Numbered from the stretch's first letter, positions 16,091 through 26,299 are shown. The stretch is DNA of 64,000 nt from Actinokineospora enzanensis DSM 44649 (GCF_000374445.1 NZ_KB894408.1:54892-118891), one strand, 5' to 3'. The notes: a model not told the origin generated them from the letters alone. Numbers and translations: made by a program.

Positions 16091-17995
16091 ATGACAGGCA
16101 CGGGGACGGTGGCGCGGCTGCTGCCCGCGACGGCGGTGGTGGCCGCGGTCGCGGTGGTGGTCGGGTACACGTCGCTGGCGGACACCACGACCAGGCTGCT
16201 GCTGGTGGCCGCGGTGATCTTCTTCGGGGCGGCGGTGTGGCGCACGCCCCGGCTGGACGCGACGACCGCGCGCGGGCTCGGCGCAGGCGCGGTGTTCCTG
16301 GGCGCGTACCTGACCGGGCCGGTGCTGGTGGCGGCGACCACGAAACCGTCGGCGGCGGTGGTCGTGGTGCTGACGTACCTGCCGCCGTTCCTGGCGCTGC
16401 TGGTGTTCGCCGCGCTGGGCATGGGGGTGGGCGCGGCGGGGGTCGGCGTGGTCGTGCCGTCGGTGCTGGTGACCTTGCTGGTGGTGGCGGGCGCGGGTCC
16501 CGGGACGATCGCGGGGCTGCTGCTCGTGGTCGCGGTGCCTGCCGCCGTCGTGGCGGTGTGGGCGCCACCGCTGTGGGCCCGACCGAGCGCGGCGACGGGT
16601 GTGCTGGCGGCGACGGCGGTGGTCGGGGTGGGCGTGCTGCCGCTGAGCGCGGTGGCGGGCTCGGACGACGACTCGTGGCGCTGGTCGGGTCAGCTCGACG
16701 GGTGGGGCGTGGTGCTGGTGATCGCGGGGATGCTCGTGGTCGCGGTGCTGGGTCTGGTGGCGGTGTTGCGGCGGGACGGTGCCGTGGGTGTGCTGGCGGG
16801 CAGCGCGCTGGTGGTCGCGCCCTTGCCCGCGACGATGCTCGACCTGCCGATCAGCGGGGTGGGGGCGTTGTGGGTGGTGCCCGTGGCGGCGTTGGTGGTG
16901 GCCGGTGTCGGGCTCGCGCTTCCGGCCGTGCGTGGTGTGTTGGGTCGCGTCGCCGGATGGTTACGGCCGGGCGGCGGCACTTCGGTGGCCGCGGTGACGG
17001 CTGTGGCCGGGGTGGCCGCGGTGACGATCGTGACCGAGGTGCTGCCGACGCTCGACTTGTCGCGGGTGCTGCGGGGGTCGATCACGCTGGCCGTCTATCT
17101 GGCGGTGACGGTGGTGGCTCGGCGGACCCAGGGGGTGCCCGGGGCGGTGCAGGCGGCGTTCGTCCTGCTGGGTCTGGGCCTGACGCGACCGATGCTGTGG
17201 ATCGTCGGTGTGGGGGACCCGTTCAACCTGCCTGCCTTGGTCCTGGAATGCGTCGTGGACCTCGCCGCGATCGGGATGCTCCTGCGCCGACACCCACGGC
17301 CCGGAGTGGCCGCGGCGATGGGTTATCTGCTGATCGTGGACTTCACCGGGTTCCTGCGGTACGCGCTGACGCCGCGTGACATCGAGCTGGCGTTGACGAG
17401 CACGCCGTGGCAGTCGATGGCCGTGTTCGGACCGGTGTTGCTGGTGGGGGTGCTCGGATTACTGCTCGTGGCCTTCCATCGGGCCGAGCATATGGTTGCC
17501 CGCGGTCAGGCCATGGTGGCGGTGGCGATGGCGGCCAGCGGGTTCACGATGCTGCGGCTGCTGCTTGCCTACTTCGGACCGGAGGACACGGCGGCTCGCA
17601 ATGCGCTCGCCAGTTCGTTGGCGCCGGTGACGCCGAACATGGGGGCGGTCGAGTTGTTGCTGCGGCATGAGCCGGATCAAGGGGTGTTGGGGTGGATTCT
17701 CGGTCTTGTGGTGATTGCCGTGCTCGGGGCTGCCACTACTGCCATGCCTGCCAATACCGGGTTGGTTGCCGCGATCGTGTTGTTCATCGTTCCGGCTACT
17801 CAGGTGCTGGCGGCACTGATGATCGACCGGGGGGCGTTCGAGGTCTTTTTGTGGGGTGCCGTCGGGGTGGCGGCGGTCCTGGCCGTGGTGACGTACCTGC
17901 TGGTCCTGCGGGTGCCGGTCGACGATGGACCGGTGCCGGAGGTCGCGGAGGAAGATCGTCCACAGCAGGCAGGGTCACCCGATGGGCGAGAGTGA
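16091..17995 (+). CDS. Polytopic membrane protein of unknown function
   Basis: A 634-residue protein that I do not recognise. It consists almost entirely of Val/Ala/Leu-rich hydrophobic segments, probably 16 or more helices, with short charged loops (RWSGQLDGWG; SDDDS; LRRHPRP) and a hydrophilic acidic C-terminal tail (EVAEEDRPQQ). The ATG at 16091 follows a GGGGGCC-type purine-rich stretch. It is a lone plus-strand gene between divergent ffh and convergent glnD. The last third uses visibly more T-ending codons than the first third or its neighbours. An overlapping plus frame from 16042 is Arg/Gly-rich and is a shadow. Confidence 0.75.
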   Translation: MTGTGTVARLLPATAVVAAVAVVVGYTSLADTTTRLLLVAAVIFFGAAVWRTPRLDATTARGLGAGAVFLGAYLTGPVLVAATTKPSAAVVVVLTYLPPFLALLVFAALGMGVGAAGVGVVVPSVLVTLLVVAGAGPGTIAGLLLVVAVPAAVVAVWAPPLWARPSAATGVLAATAVVGVGVLPLSAVAGSDDDSWRWSGQLDGWGVVLVIAGMLVVAVLGLVAVLRRDGAVGVLAGSALVVAPLPATMLDLPISGVGALWVVPVAALVVAGVGLALPAVRGVLGRVAGWLRPGGGTSVAAVTAVAGVAAVTIVTEVLPTLDLSRVLRGSITLAVYLAVTVVARRTQGVPGAVQAAFVLLGLGLTRPMLWIVGVGDPFNLPALVLECVVDLAAIGMLLRRHPRPGVAAAMGYLLIVDFTGFLRYALTPRDIELALTSTPWQSMAVFGPVLLVGVLGLLLVAFHRAEHMVARGQAMVAVAMAASGFTMLRLLLAYFGPEDTAARNALASSLAPVTPNMGAVELLLRHEPDQGVLGWILGLVVIAVLGAATTAMPANTGLVAAIVLFIVPATQVLAALMIDRGAFEVFLWGAVGVAAVLAVVTYLLVLRVPVDDGPVPEVAEEDRPQQAGSPDGRE

Positions 17996-18256
17996 GTCGC
18001 GGCGGCGGTCGGGGATCGCGCACGGAGCGCGCCGAAACCGGGGAAAGGGCCCGACCCCTCGACGGGCCCCTCCCGGTTGGTGCGTCCCGTCGAGTGGAAG
18101 TCCGAGGTCGTACCGCCCTCCCCGGCGGTCCGGCCCCGAGGTCCTCCCCTGTCCCCCACTCGGCGCGACAAGGCAAAGTCTGTCGGCACCGGGATCCGAT
18201 CCCCAGCGTGATGGCACCCGAGTAGAGCCGAGTAGGACTACTCAAACCAGGCAGGA

Positions 18257-20578
18257 CTAACGGCTGGCCCGCAACACTGCCGCTTCCACGGCCCCACGCC
18301 ACCCCGGCGCCGGATCCACCGGCAGGCAGAACGAGTCCACGGCGGCGCCCCCCAGTGTCGCGACCCGCGCCCACCGAATGTCCACACCGGACCGTTCCAG
18401 CGCATCGGCCACGCTGTGCAGCAGCCCGATCCGGTCGGTGGCGCGCAGCTCCAGCACCACCTCCGCGCCGCCTGCCTCATGATCGAACCACAGCACCCGG
18501 GGTTCGGGCACGGCACCGACCCGCCCGCCGTAGTCACGCTCTTTCGCGGCGAGCTTCTCCGCCAACGGCAGCGATCCCGACACTGCCCGGCCGAACTGTT
18601 CCCGCAGCAGAGCCGGATCCGGCAACGACCCGAACCGAGGTGTCACCGAGAAGACCCCCACGGCCACACCGGCATGCGCCGACACCGTGGCCGCGTGGAC
18701 CTCCAGCGAGTTGAGCGCGAGCACACCCGCCGCCCGCGACAGCACACCCGGCAGGTTCCTGGCGGCGAACGTGACCGTGGTCCCCGACTCGGCGGGCGCC
18801 ATCCGGACATCCGGTCTGCCGGTGCGCGCGGTGGTCTCGGCCAGTGCCGACTGAGCGGGGTCGAGGGGCGCCGGGCCGGGCAGCGGACCACCGGCCATGG
18901 CGGTGCGGCAGCGCGCGACCAGGTCCGCGACCAGGCGGGCCTTCCACTCCGTCCACACGCCGGGGCCGGTGGCGAGGGAGTCGGCCTCGGTGAGGGCGTG
19001 CAGGAGGTCGAGCAGCAGCGGGTCGCCGTCGAGGGTCTCGACGACGCGGTGGACGGTGGTCTCGGACTCGATGTCGCGGCGGGTGGCGGTGTGCGGAAGG
19101 AGCAGGTGGTGGCGGACGACGGCGGTCAGCGTGGCGACGTCCGGGGCGGGCAGGCCGAGGCGGGTGCCGATGCTGGTGGCGAGGGCGGCACCGACGACCG
19201 AGTGGTCGCGGTCGCGGCCCTTGCCCAGGTCGTGCAGGAGGGCGCCGAGCAGCAGCAGGTCCGGTCGGGCGACCGAGGTGACCAGACGGGCGGCGTCGAC
19301 CGTGGTCTGCACGAGGTGCCGGTCCACGGTCCACACGTGCGCGGCGTCGCGGGGTGGCAGGTCGCGCACGGCGCCCCACTCGGGGAACAACCGCGCCCAC
19401 AGACCCGTGCGGTCGAGCGCCTCGACGACATCCGTCAGTCCCTCCCCCGCGCCGAGCAGCGCGACCAGGTCCTGCCGCACCTCGGCGGGCCAGGGCGCGC
19501 GTGGTTCCGGGGCGGACTCGCCGAGACGGGTGAGCGCGCCCGGCGCCATGGGGTGGCCGGTGCGGGCCGCCGCCGCGGCAACGCGGAGCAACAGGCCGGG
19601 GTCCTTGGCGGGGTCGGCGTCGCGGGCCAGGGCGACCTCGGTGCCGTGCAGCACGACGCCCTCGTCGAGCGGGCGGCGGTCGGGTGCGCGGCGCAATGCG
19701 CTCAGGACGCGCCGGGCCGGGGTGGCGGCGCCGGTGGAGCGCAGGGCGACGTCGAGTGCGTAGGCGACGGTCCGGCCCGCGCCGGACAGGGCGCGGGCCA
19801 GGGCGAACCGGTCGGTCAGGCCCAGCAGGGCCGCGATCTCGTCGCCGTCCTGCGGGCGCAGGACGTCCCGGGCGCGGCGGGCGACGCGGCGCAGTTCGGT
19901 GCGGGTGTCCAGCAGCAGGGTGTGCGCGTCGGCGACCTCGCCGCCGGGCCGGTCGATGAGCTGGGCGTGCGCGAGCGCGGCGAGGACGCCCAGGTCGCGC
20001 AGGCCGCCGCGGCCGTGTTTGAGGTCGGGTTCGGCCCGGTGCGCGATCTCGCCCGCGCGGGACCAGCGGTCGCGCACCGAGTGCGCCAGCTCCGGCAGCC
20101 GTTTGCGCACCCCGGTCCGCCACTGCTCCCGGGCCGCGCTCGCGAGCCGCTCGCCGATCTCCGCGTCGCCTGCCAGGTGGCGGGCGTCGAGCAGGCCGAG
20201 CGCGGTGCGCGGGTCGGCGGCGGCGATGTCGAGCGCCTCGCCGACCGTGCGTACCGAATGGTCCAGGCCGACGCCCGCGTCCCACAGCGGGTACCAGAGC
20301 CGTTCGGCGACCGCGGCCACCGGCGCCCGGCCGTCGTGCACGAGCACCAGGTCCAGGTCCGCGTACGGGACCAGCTCGCGCCTGCCCAGCCCGCCGACCG
20401 CGAGCAGCGCGATGCCGGGGCCCGCGCCCGACCGGGCGGCGTGCCCGGTCAGCCAGAGCTCGTGCAGGTCGACGAGCGCCTCGCGGAGCACCGCCGCGGG
20501 CAGCCGGTGCGCGGCAGCGGACCTCGGCCCGAGCAGCCGGTCCCGGGCGCGGACAAGGTCCGCGGCGGTGTCCGCCAT
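18257..20578 (-). CDS. glnD: [Protein-PII] nucleotidyltransferase / removing enzyme GlnD
   Basis: Nitrogen-status sensor that modifies and demodifies PII; in actinobacteria the PII modification is often adenylylation. The 773-residue protein has the nucleotidyltransferase domain (GGLGRRELVPYADLDLVL, residues 62-79, with Asp-x-Asp), an HD domain near 435-480 (LLHDLGKGRDRDHS, then AVVRHHLLLPHT), and two ACT domains at the C-terminus (LPGVLSRAAGVLALNSLEVH; DRIGLLHSVADALERSGVDI) for glutamine sensing. It starts 3 bp after the glnB stop, completing amt-glnB-glnD. Confidence 0.95.
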   Translation of the reverse strand: MADTAADLVRARDRLLGPRSAAAHRLPAAVLREALVDLHELWLTGHAARSGAGPGIALLAVGGLGRRELVPYADLDLVLVHDGRAPVAAVAERLWYPLWDAGVGLDHSVRTVGEALDIAAADPRTALGLLDARHLAGDAEIGERLASAAREQWRTGVRKRLPELAHSVRDRWSRAGEIAHRAEPDLKHGRGGLRDLGVLAALAHAQLIDRPGGEVADAHTLLLDTRTELRRVARRARDVLRPQDGDEIAALLGLTDRFALARALSGAGRTVAYALDVALRSTGAATPARRVLSALRRAPDRRPLDEGVVLHGTEVALARDADPAKDPGLLLRVAAAAARTGHPMAPGALTRLGESAPEPRAPWPAEVRQDLVALLGAGEGLTDVVEALDRTGLWARLFPEWGAVRDLPPRDAAHVWTVDRHLVQTTVDAARLVTSVARPDLLLLGALLHDLGKGRDRDHSVVGAALATSIGTRLGLPAPDVATLTAVVRHHLLLPHTATRRDIESETTVHRVVETLDGDPLLLDLLHALTEADSLATGPGVWTEWKARLVADLVARCRTAMAGGPLPGPAPLDPAQSALAETTARTGRPDVRMAPAESGTTVTFAARNLPGVLSRAAGVLALNSLEVHAATVSAHAGVAVGVFSVTPRFGSLPDPALLREQFGRAVSGSLPLAEKLAAKERDYGGRVGAVPEPRVLWFDHEAGGAEVVLELRATDRIGLLHSVADALERSGVDIRWARVATLGGAAVDSFCLPVDPAPGWRGAVEAAVLRASR

Positions 20579-20581
20579 CGG

Positions 20582-22290
<1,709 letters not shown>

Positions 22291-22338
22291 ATCGTCCTCC
22301 CGTGAACTCCTGATTGCCGGGAAGCATCCGGTCACGCT

Positions 22339-22376
22339 GTTTCGCGGAGGGTCGCGCCAGGTTTCGCGGCCGTGAA
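22339..22376 (-). promoter_or_regulatory. GlnR operator (two a-b boxes) upstream of amt
   Basis: Read on the minus strand: TTCAC, 6 nt, GAAAC, 6 nt, CGACC, 6 nt, GAAAC. This matches in sequence and spacing the GlnR consensus gTnAc-n6-GaAAc-n6-GTnAC-n6-GAAAc of Streptomyces and related genera. It lies 49-86 bp upstream of the amt start, as expected for nitrogen-limitation control of amt-glnB-glnD. Confidence 0.8.
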
Positions 22377-22431
22377 CTAGACGGCTGTCGGTGTTACGAC
22401 CAGGTTTCCCGCCCGATCGGTAGCCTGGGTC

Positions 22432-23091
22432 GTGATGACCGGACCCGACGAGGTGTACGCGACGCTGAACGCGCGTCTGCCGTATCACGCGGGGGCGTCC
22501 GTGGCCGGGTTGGCCGGGATGCCGGTCTCTCTCTCGGAGTCGTGGTTGCCCGCGCAGATCGAGCTGGCGGGGCGGATGTACCGGTGCACGGACCGCGCGG
22601 TGCTCGGGGTGCTGTGGTGGTACTCGGCGAGCTCGATGCTGTTGGCGCCGGTCGCGGAGTCGGTCGTGGTTGCCGGGGTGGCGTTGGACCCGCGCCGGGT
22701 GACGCTGTACTCGCATGTGGACGGTCGCCTGCCTGCGGCTCGCTCGGACGCGGTGTGCACGGATGTATCGGACGCGTTGGAGGCGGTGTTGTCTGCGTTT
22801 GTGGCGTCGGTGTCCGGTGTGACGGGGGCGCGGGCGCGGACGTTGTGGGCTATCGCGACGGATTCGTTGGGTAATCGGGTGTTGTGGGCGGGGGGTTCAC
22901 CAGAGGTGGCACTGTCATTGGCCGGTGGTGTGGCGGAACTGCCGACGCCGCGGTTCGTATCCGTGAACGGCCGGGACTATGTGCGGCGGGGCTCATGCTG
23001 CCTGGTCTACGAGGCGACCGACGTACCGAAGTGCGTGTCGTGCCCACGCCGACACCCCGCGGACCGACTCGCCCGGTTGCGTGCACTGTGA
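22432..23091 (+). CDS. FhuF-like (2Fe-2S) protein, possible ferric-siderophore reductase
   Basis: The 219-residue protein ends in the FhuF-type cysteine motif RRGSCCLVYEATDVPKCVSC (CC-x10-C-x2-C), which in FhuF binds a 2Fe-2S cluster used to reduce siderophore-bound iron. The rest matches only loosely, with hydrophobic segments such as VLWWYSASSMLLAP. Start GTG 22432 or ATG 22435. It is divergent from amt, and its stop overlaps the start of the next gene as GTGA, so the pair is coupled. No siderophore genes are nearby. Confidence 0.75.
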   Translation: MMTGPDEVYATLNARLPYHAGASVAGLAGMPVSLSESWLPAQIELAGRMYRCTDRAVLGVLWWYSASSMLLAPVAESVVVAGVALDPRRVTLYSHVDGRLPAARSDAVCTDVSDALEAVLSAFVASVSGVTGARARTLWAIATDSLGNRVLWAGGSPEVALSLAGGVAELPTPRFVSVNGRDYVRRGSCCLVYEATDVPKCVSCPRRHPADRLARLRAL

Positions 23092-23699
23092 ACTGGCTGG
23101 CCGACGCACGGGAGTCGTACGACACGGTCGCGACCTCCTACGCCACTTTGATGCGCGACGCCCTGGCCGACAAGCCGTTCCTGCGCGCGGCCCTGGGTCT
23201 GGTCGGCCCGGGACCGGTGGTGGACGTGGGGTGCGGGCCGGGACACGTGGCCGGGTACGTGCATGGCCGCGGCGCGTCCGTGGGCGGCCTCGACCTGTCC
23301 CCGGGAATGATCGAGGAGGCCCGCCGCCGGTACCCGACGGTGCCGTTCGCCGTCGCGTCGATGACCGCCCTGCCCCTGGCCGACGACTCGGCCGCGGCGA
23401 TCCTCGCCTGGTGGACCCTGATCCACATCCCGGACGAGACGATCCCGACCGTCCTCGCCGAGTTCCGACGCGTGCTGCGCCCCGGCGGCACGGTGCAGAT
23501 CGGTTTCCATGTGGGCGATGAGACCCGCCTGAAGACATCCGGGTATGGCGGACATCCGATGCGGATCAACGTTCATCGACGTAGGCCGGAACAGATGGCG
23601 GCCTGGCTGCGCGCGGCAGGCTTCCGGATCGACGCCACCCTGCACATGCTCCCGGACGAGGACCCCAGCCAGGCCGTCCTCTTCGCAGGCACACCTTGA
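23088..23699 (+). CDS. Class I SAM-dependent methyltransferase
   Basis: The 203-residue protein has motif I VVDVGCGPGHVAGYV, an acidic motif II VGGLDLSPGMIEEAR, and a post-motif region FRRVLRPGGTVQIGFH. The methyl acceptor is unknown. Start is GTG 23088, overlapping the FhuF-like gene's stop; longer open frames upstream lie within that gene. Coupling to a FhuF-like protein is the only clue to function. Confidence 0.85.
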   Translation: MNWLADARESYDTVATSYATLMRDALADKPFLRAALGLVGPGPVVDVGCGPGHVAGYVHGRGASVGGLDLSPGMIEEARRRYPTVPFAVASMTALPLADDSAAAILAWWTLIHIPDETIPTVLAEFRRVLRPGGTVQIGFHVGDETRLKTSGYGGHPMRINVHRRRPEQMAAWLRAAGFRIDATLHMLPDEDPSQAVLFAGTP

Positions 23700-24063
23700 T
23701 CTTGAACGGCGATCTTGAACAGCGATCCTGGCCGGTGATCTTGGCAGGCCCTCGGCCCCCCGATTCCATTCTACCGCCCGGCCACGACAGTTCCGGGTCG
23801 TCGACGATCCTGGCTGTGGACAACTCGGTTGTCCACAGCCAGGATCACCGCGCGCCCTGGATTGTCGGTCACCCTCCCTGGAATGGATTCGGGGGGCCGA
23901 AGGCAGGCATTGCTCGCCTATCCACAGGCAAGATCACCGCACACCGACGGCCGCCTCGGCGTCGTGGTCGGTCCGTGCACGCGCCGCGTTTGAGGTCGGG
24001 TGCCGACCGGCGGGTTCATGAGGTCCCACCACAGTGGCCAGTGGGCCCATTCCGGAGTTTCGA
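23700..24063. other. 364-bp convergent intergenic region rich in repeats
   Basis: No coding sequence is supported between the methyltransferase (+) and the LuxR regulator (-). The left part (23698-23745) holds several degenerate copies of GATCTTG/GATCCTGG units. An imperfect long inverted repeat pairs 23733-23770 with 23881-23938, and a perfect 19-bp palindrome (23806-23846) sits between its arms. DnaA-box-like 9-mers occur at 23815-23823 (minus), 23829-23837 and 23918-23926. Confidence 0.7.
23806..23846. repeat. Perfect 19-bp inverted repeat made of two opposed DnaA-box-like sites
   Basis: Arms GATCCTGGCTGTGGACAAC (23806-23824) and its exact reverse complement (23828-23846) flank a 3-nt loop. 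Each arm contains TTGTCCACA in opposite orientation. Lying between convergent genes, it could be a bidirectional terminator, although no T tract follows either arm. Confidence 0.85.
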
Positions 24064-24792
24064 TCATGTGCCGGTGGCGTGGTCCGGCGGGTCGGCGAGG
24101 AGGCGGTTGCGGACGGCGAAGGAAGCCGCCTCCAGGCGGGAGTGGACGCCGAGTTTGGTCAGCAGGGACTGGACGTGGGTGCGGACCGTGGTGGCCGAGA
24201 TGCCCATGCGGCGTTGCATGGCCACGGTGCCCGCGCCTTCCACCAGGAGTGCGAGGCATTGGCGTTCGCGCGGGGTGAGGTGGGCGGCGAGGCGGTGGGC
24301 GGTGTCGGTTTCCGGGTTGGGGCGGCGGGGTGGGAGATCGACACCGGGGCGGCGGGGTGGGAGATCGACACCGGGGCGGCGAGGTGGGAGATCGACACCG
24401 GGACGGCGGGGTGGGAGGTCGATCACCGTCTCGCCCGCGAGAGTGCGGTGCAGGGCCCGGGTGAGGGTGCGGACGCCCGCGGTCTTGTGGACGTAGCCCG
24501 CCGCTCCCGCGGTGAGGGCCTGGGTGGCGGTGGCGGGGTCGTCGTCGGCGGTGAGGATCAGGATGCGGGTGTGCGAGCTGGCCTGGGCGAGGCGGGCGAG
24601 GGCGGCCACGGCGTCGCCGTCGGCGAGGGTTCGGTCGAGGAGGCAGAGGTCGGGCCGCAGCGCGCGCAGGGCGGCGACGGCACCGGCGATGGTGCCCGCG
24701 ACGGCGCGTACGGCGAAACCGTGTTGGACGAGCACGGCGCTCAGGGCGTCGGCGAAGACCGCGTGGTCGTCGCACAGGACCAGGTCGGTCAT
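24064..24792 (-). CDS. LuxR-family response regulator with repeat-expanded linker
   Basis: Two-component regulator of 242 residues. The receiver domain (1-120) has the acidic pair in LVLCDDHAVF, the phospho-acceptor Asp in PDLCLLDRTL, the Thr in ILTAD and the Lys in VHKTAG. The C-terminal NarL/LuxR helix-turn-helix is LTPRERQCLALLVEG...TVRTHVQSLLTKLGVHSR. The two are joined by tandem copies of the nine-residue unit DLPPRRPGV. The ATG at 24792 overlaps the kinase stop (ATGA), so kinase and regulator are probably a cognate pair. Confidence 0.9.
   Translation of the reverse strand: MTDLVLCDDHAVFADALSAVLVQHGFAVRAVAGTIAGAVAALRALRPDLCLLDRTLADGDAVAALARLAQASSHTRILILTADDDPATATQALTAGAAGYVHKTAGVRTLTRALHRTLAGETVIDLPPRRPGVDLPPRRPGVDLPPRRPGVDLPPRRPNPETDTAHRLAAHLTPRERQCLALLVEGAGTVAMQRRMGISATTVRTHVQSLLTKLGVHSRLEAASFAVRNRLLADPPDHATGT
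24321..24428 (-). repeat. 27-bp tandem repeat encoding DLPPRRPGV linker
   Basis: Three near-identical 27-bp units (24321-24347, 24348-24374, 24375-24401) and a fourth diverged one (to 24428) lie in frame within the regulator gene. They differ by only one or a few bases, which indicates recent expansion. Confidence 0.9.
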
Positions 24793-25421
24793 CGGGCCTC
24801 CGGGGTGTCCTCGGCCGGCTCAACGACGCCGAGGGTCACCCGGATGCGGGTACCGGCGGGTAACTCGCCGGTGATCCGGACGGTCCCGCCCAGTGTCCGG
24901 ACCAGACTGTCCACAATGGCCAGGCCGCGGCCCGCGACGCCCGGTGGGCCCGCGCCGAAGCCGGGGCCGGTGTCGACGACCTCGATGGTGGCGGGTGGGC
25001 CGGGGAACGCGTGCACGTGGACGGTGCCGCCCGCGCGGACGGCGTTGTCCACCAGGTTGGTCACCACCCGCCACAGCAGACGGGCGTCGACCGGGGTGAC
25101 GACCGGGTCGCCGGGGGCCAGGGTCACCGGGGCGCCCGCGGCGGAGGCGACCGAGACGAGCTGGGTGAGCAGCGCGCGCACGTCGACCGGGGCGATCGCC
25201 GGCGTCTCCCGGAGCAGTGCGAGCAGGCGCGCCAGCTGTTCCTCGATCAGCCCGACCCGGGTCAGGGTGTCCGGGCGCAGCTCGGCCGCGCCGCGCACCG
25301 ACTCGGTGAGCAGTGCCAGCGTGGCGAGGCCGTGGCCCAGGTCATGCAGCAGATCGGGCAGCTCGGAGCGGTCCGAGCGCCGCCTGCCCACCCCCGCGCG
25401 CCTGTCCTGAGGCCAGTCCAT
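24789..25421 (-). CDS. Sensorless histidine kinase
   Basis: A 210-residue soluble kinase with no membrane or sensor domain. The H-box is in LLHDLGHGLATLALL. The ATPase domain shows N box VVTNLVDNAVRAGG, G1 DTGPGFG, G2 GVAGRGLAIV and a final GTRIRVTLG strand. The ATG at 25421 has an AAGGGA Shine-Dalgarno. It is coupled to the downstream LuxR regulator. It lacks an input domain, so the signal must come from a partner protein or the cytoplasm. Confidence 0.85.
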   Translation of the reverse strand: MDWPQDRRAGVGRRRSDRSELPDLLHDLGHGLATLALLTESVRGAAELRPDTLTRVGLIEEQLARLLALLRETPAIAPVDVRALLTQLVSVASAAGAPVTLAPGDPVVTPVDARLLWRVVTNLVDNAVRAGGTVHVHAFPGPPATIEVVDTGPGFGAGPPGVAGRGLAIVDSLVRTLGGTVRITGELPAGTRIRVTLGVVEPAEDTPEAR

Positions 25422-25484
25422 CCGAGCGTCCCTTCGCGAATGGACCCATGGTTCATCCGAAAGCCGCGACGCGCGGCACCAACT

Positions 25485-26204
25485 TCATAACGGCAGGTCC
25501 GCCGGGGTGCGGGGGGACAGCCCGGCGGCCCGCGCGGCCTTGACCGCCTGCAGGCGGCTGTGCACGCCGAGCTTGGCGTAGACGCTGTGCGTGTGCGCGC
25601 GGATCGTGTTCGTGGACAGCCCGAGCGCGGCGGCGATCTCCGGGCCGCGCATACCGTCCACCAGACACCCGAGCACCTCTCGCTCACGCCCGGACAACGC
25701 GGCAAGCGGTCCACCCTCGGGTCGTGCGCGGTGCGCGTCGGCGCGCAGACCGCGCAGCACGACCCCGAGACAACGCGGCGGGAACCACGCGTCGCCGCGG
25801 CGGACCCCGCGCAGTACTTCGACCAGGTGGGTGGTGCCCGCGGCCTTCGGCACCCACGCCTGCGCTCCTGCGCGGGCGGCGGCGAGCGCCCGTTCCGGCT
25901 CGCGCCCCGCCGTGAGCACCACGATCCGCGCGTCGGGGGCGGCGTCCTGGATGAGCGCGAACAGCCGGTCCTCGGACAGCCGGGCACGCTCGGGCTCGAC
26001 CACGATCACATCCGGCAGCTCGCGCGCCAACCCGGCCGCCAACCGCGGGTCGTCGCTGGCACACCAGCCCGCGACGGCCAGGTCCGCGAACGCGGCCAAC
26101 CGACCGGCGAGCGCCTCGGTCAGCAATACATGATCATCAACCAGCCAGAGCCGCACCGCGTCCACGCGCGACACCGTGCCGGACGCGGCGGGCAGTGTCC
26201 TCAT
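25485..26204 (-). CDS. LuxR-family regulator with atypical receiver (Asp to Glu)
   Basis: A 239-residue NarL/LuxR-type regulator. The HTH is intact (LSGREREVLGCLVDGMRGPEIAAALGLSTNTIRAHTHSVYAKLGVHSR). The receiver keeps the acidic pair (WLVDDHV), VLTAG and the Lys in VPKAAG, but the phospho-acceptor position reads PDVIVVEPER, a Glu in place of Asp, and the usual MP dipeptide after it is missing. Glu can mimic phospho-Asp, so it may be constitutively active. It lies 63 bp upstream of the kinase gene on the same strand. The start (ATG 26204) has no clear Shine-Dalgarno. Confidence 0.87.
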   Translation of the reverse strand: MRTLPAASGTVSRVDAVRLWLVDDHVLLTEALAGRLAAFADLAVAGWCASDDPRLAAGLARELPDVIVVEPERARLSEDRLFALIQDAAPDARIVVLTAGREPERALAAARAGAQAWVPKAAGTTHLVEVLRGVRRGDAWFPPRCLGVVLRGLRADAHRARPEGGPLAALSGREREVLGCLVDGMRGPEIAAALGLSTNTIRAHTHSVYAKLGVHSRLQAVKAARAAGLSPRTPADLPL

Positions 26205-26299
26205 CCATCTGGAGGAGCCCGCACTCGTCTCACTCGATCAAGCGGCTGGTCCATGAGCATGAATGTGAAATATGTTCGGGTTCGACCGGGGTGAGCGGG

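Noticed and set aside
17996-18256. Small gene between the membrane protein and glnD
   Set aside because: Several short open frames exist on both strands, but none has a ribosome-binding site, consistent codon bias or a recognisable product. A 6-bp inverted repeat (18230-18243) is too weak to call a terminator.
23700-24063. Insertion sequence or integron attachment site
   Set aside because: Inverted repeats are present, but there is no transposase or integrase frame and no visible target duplication, so it is reported only as a repeat region.
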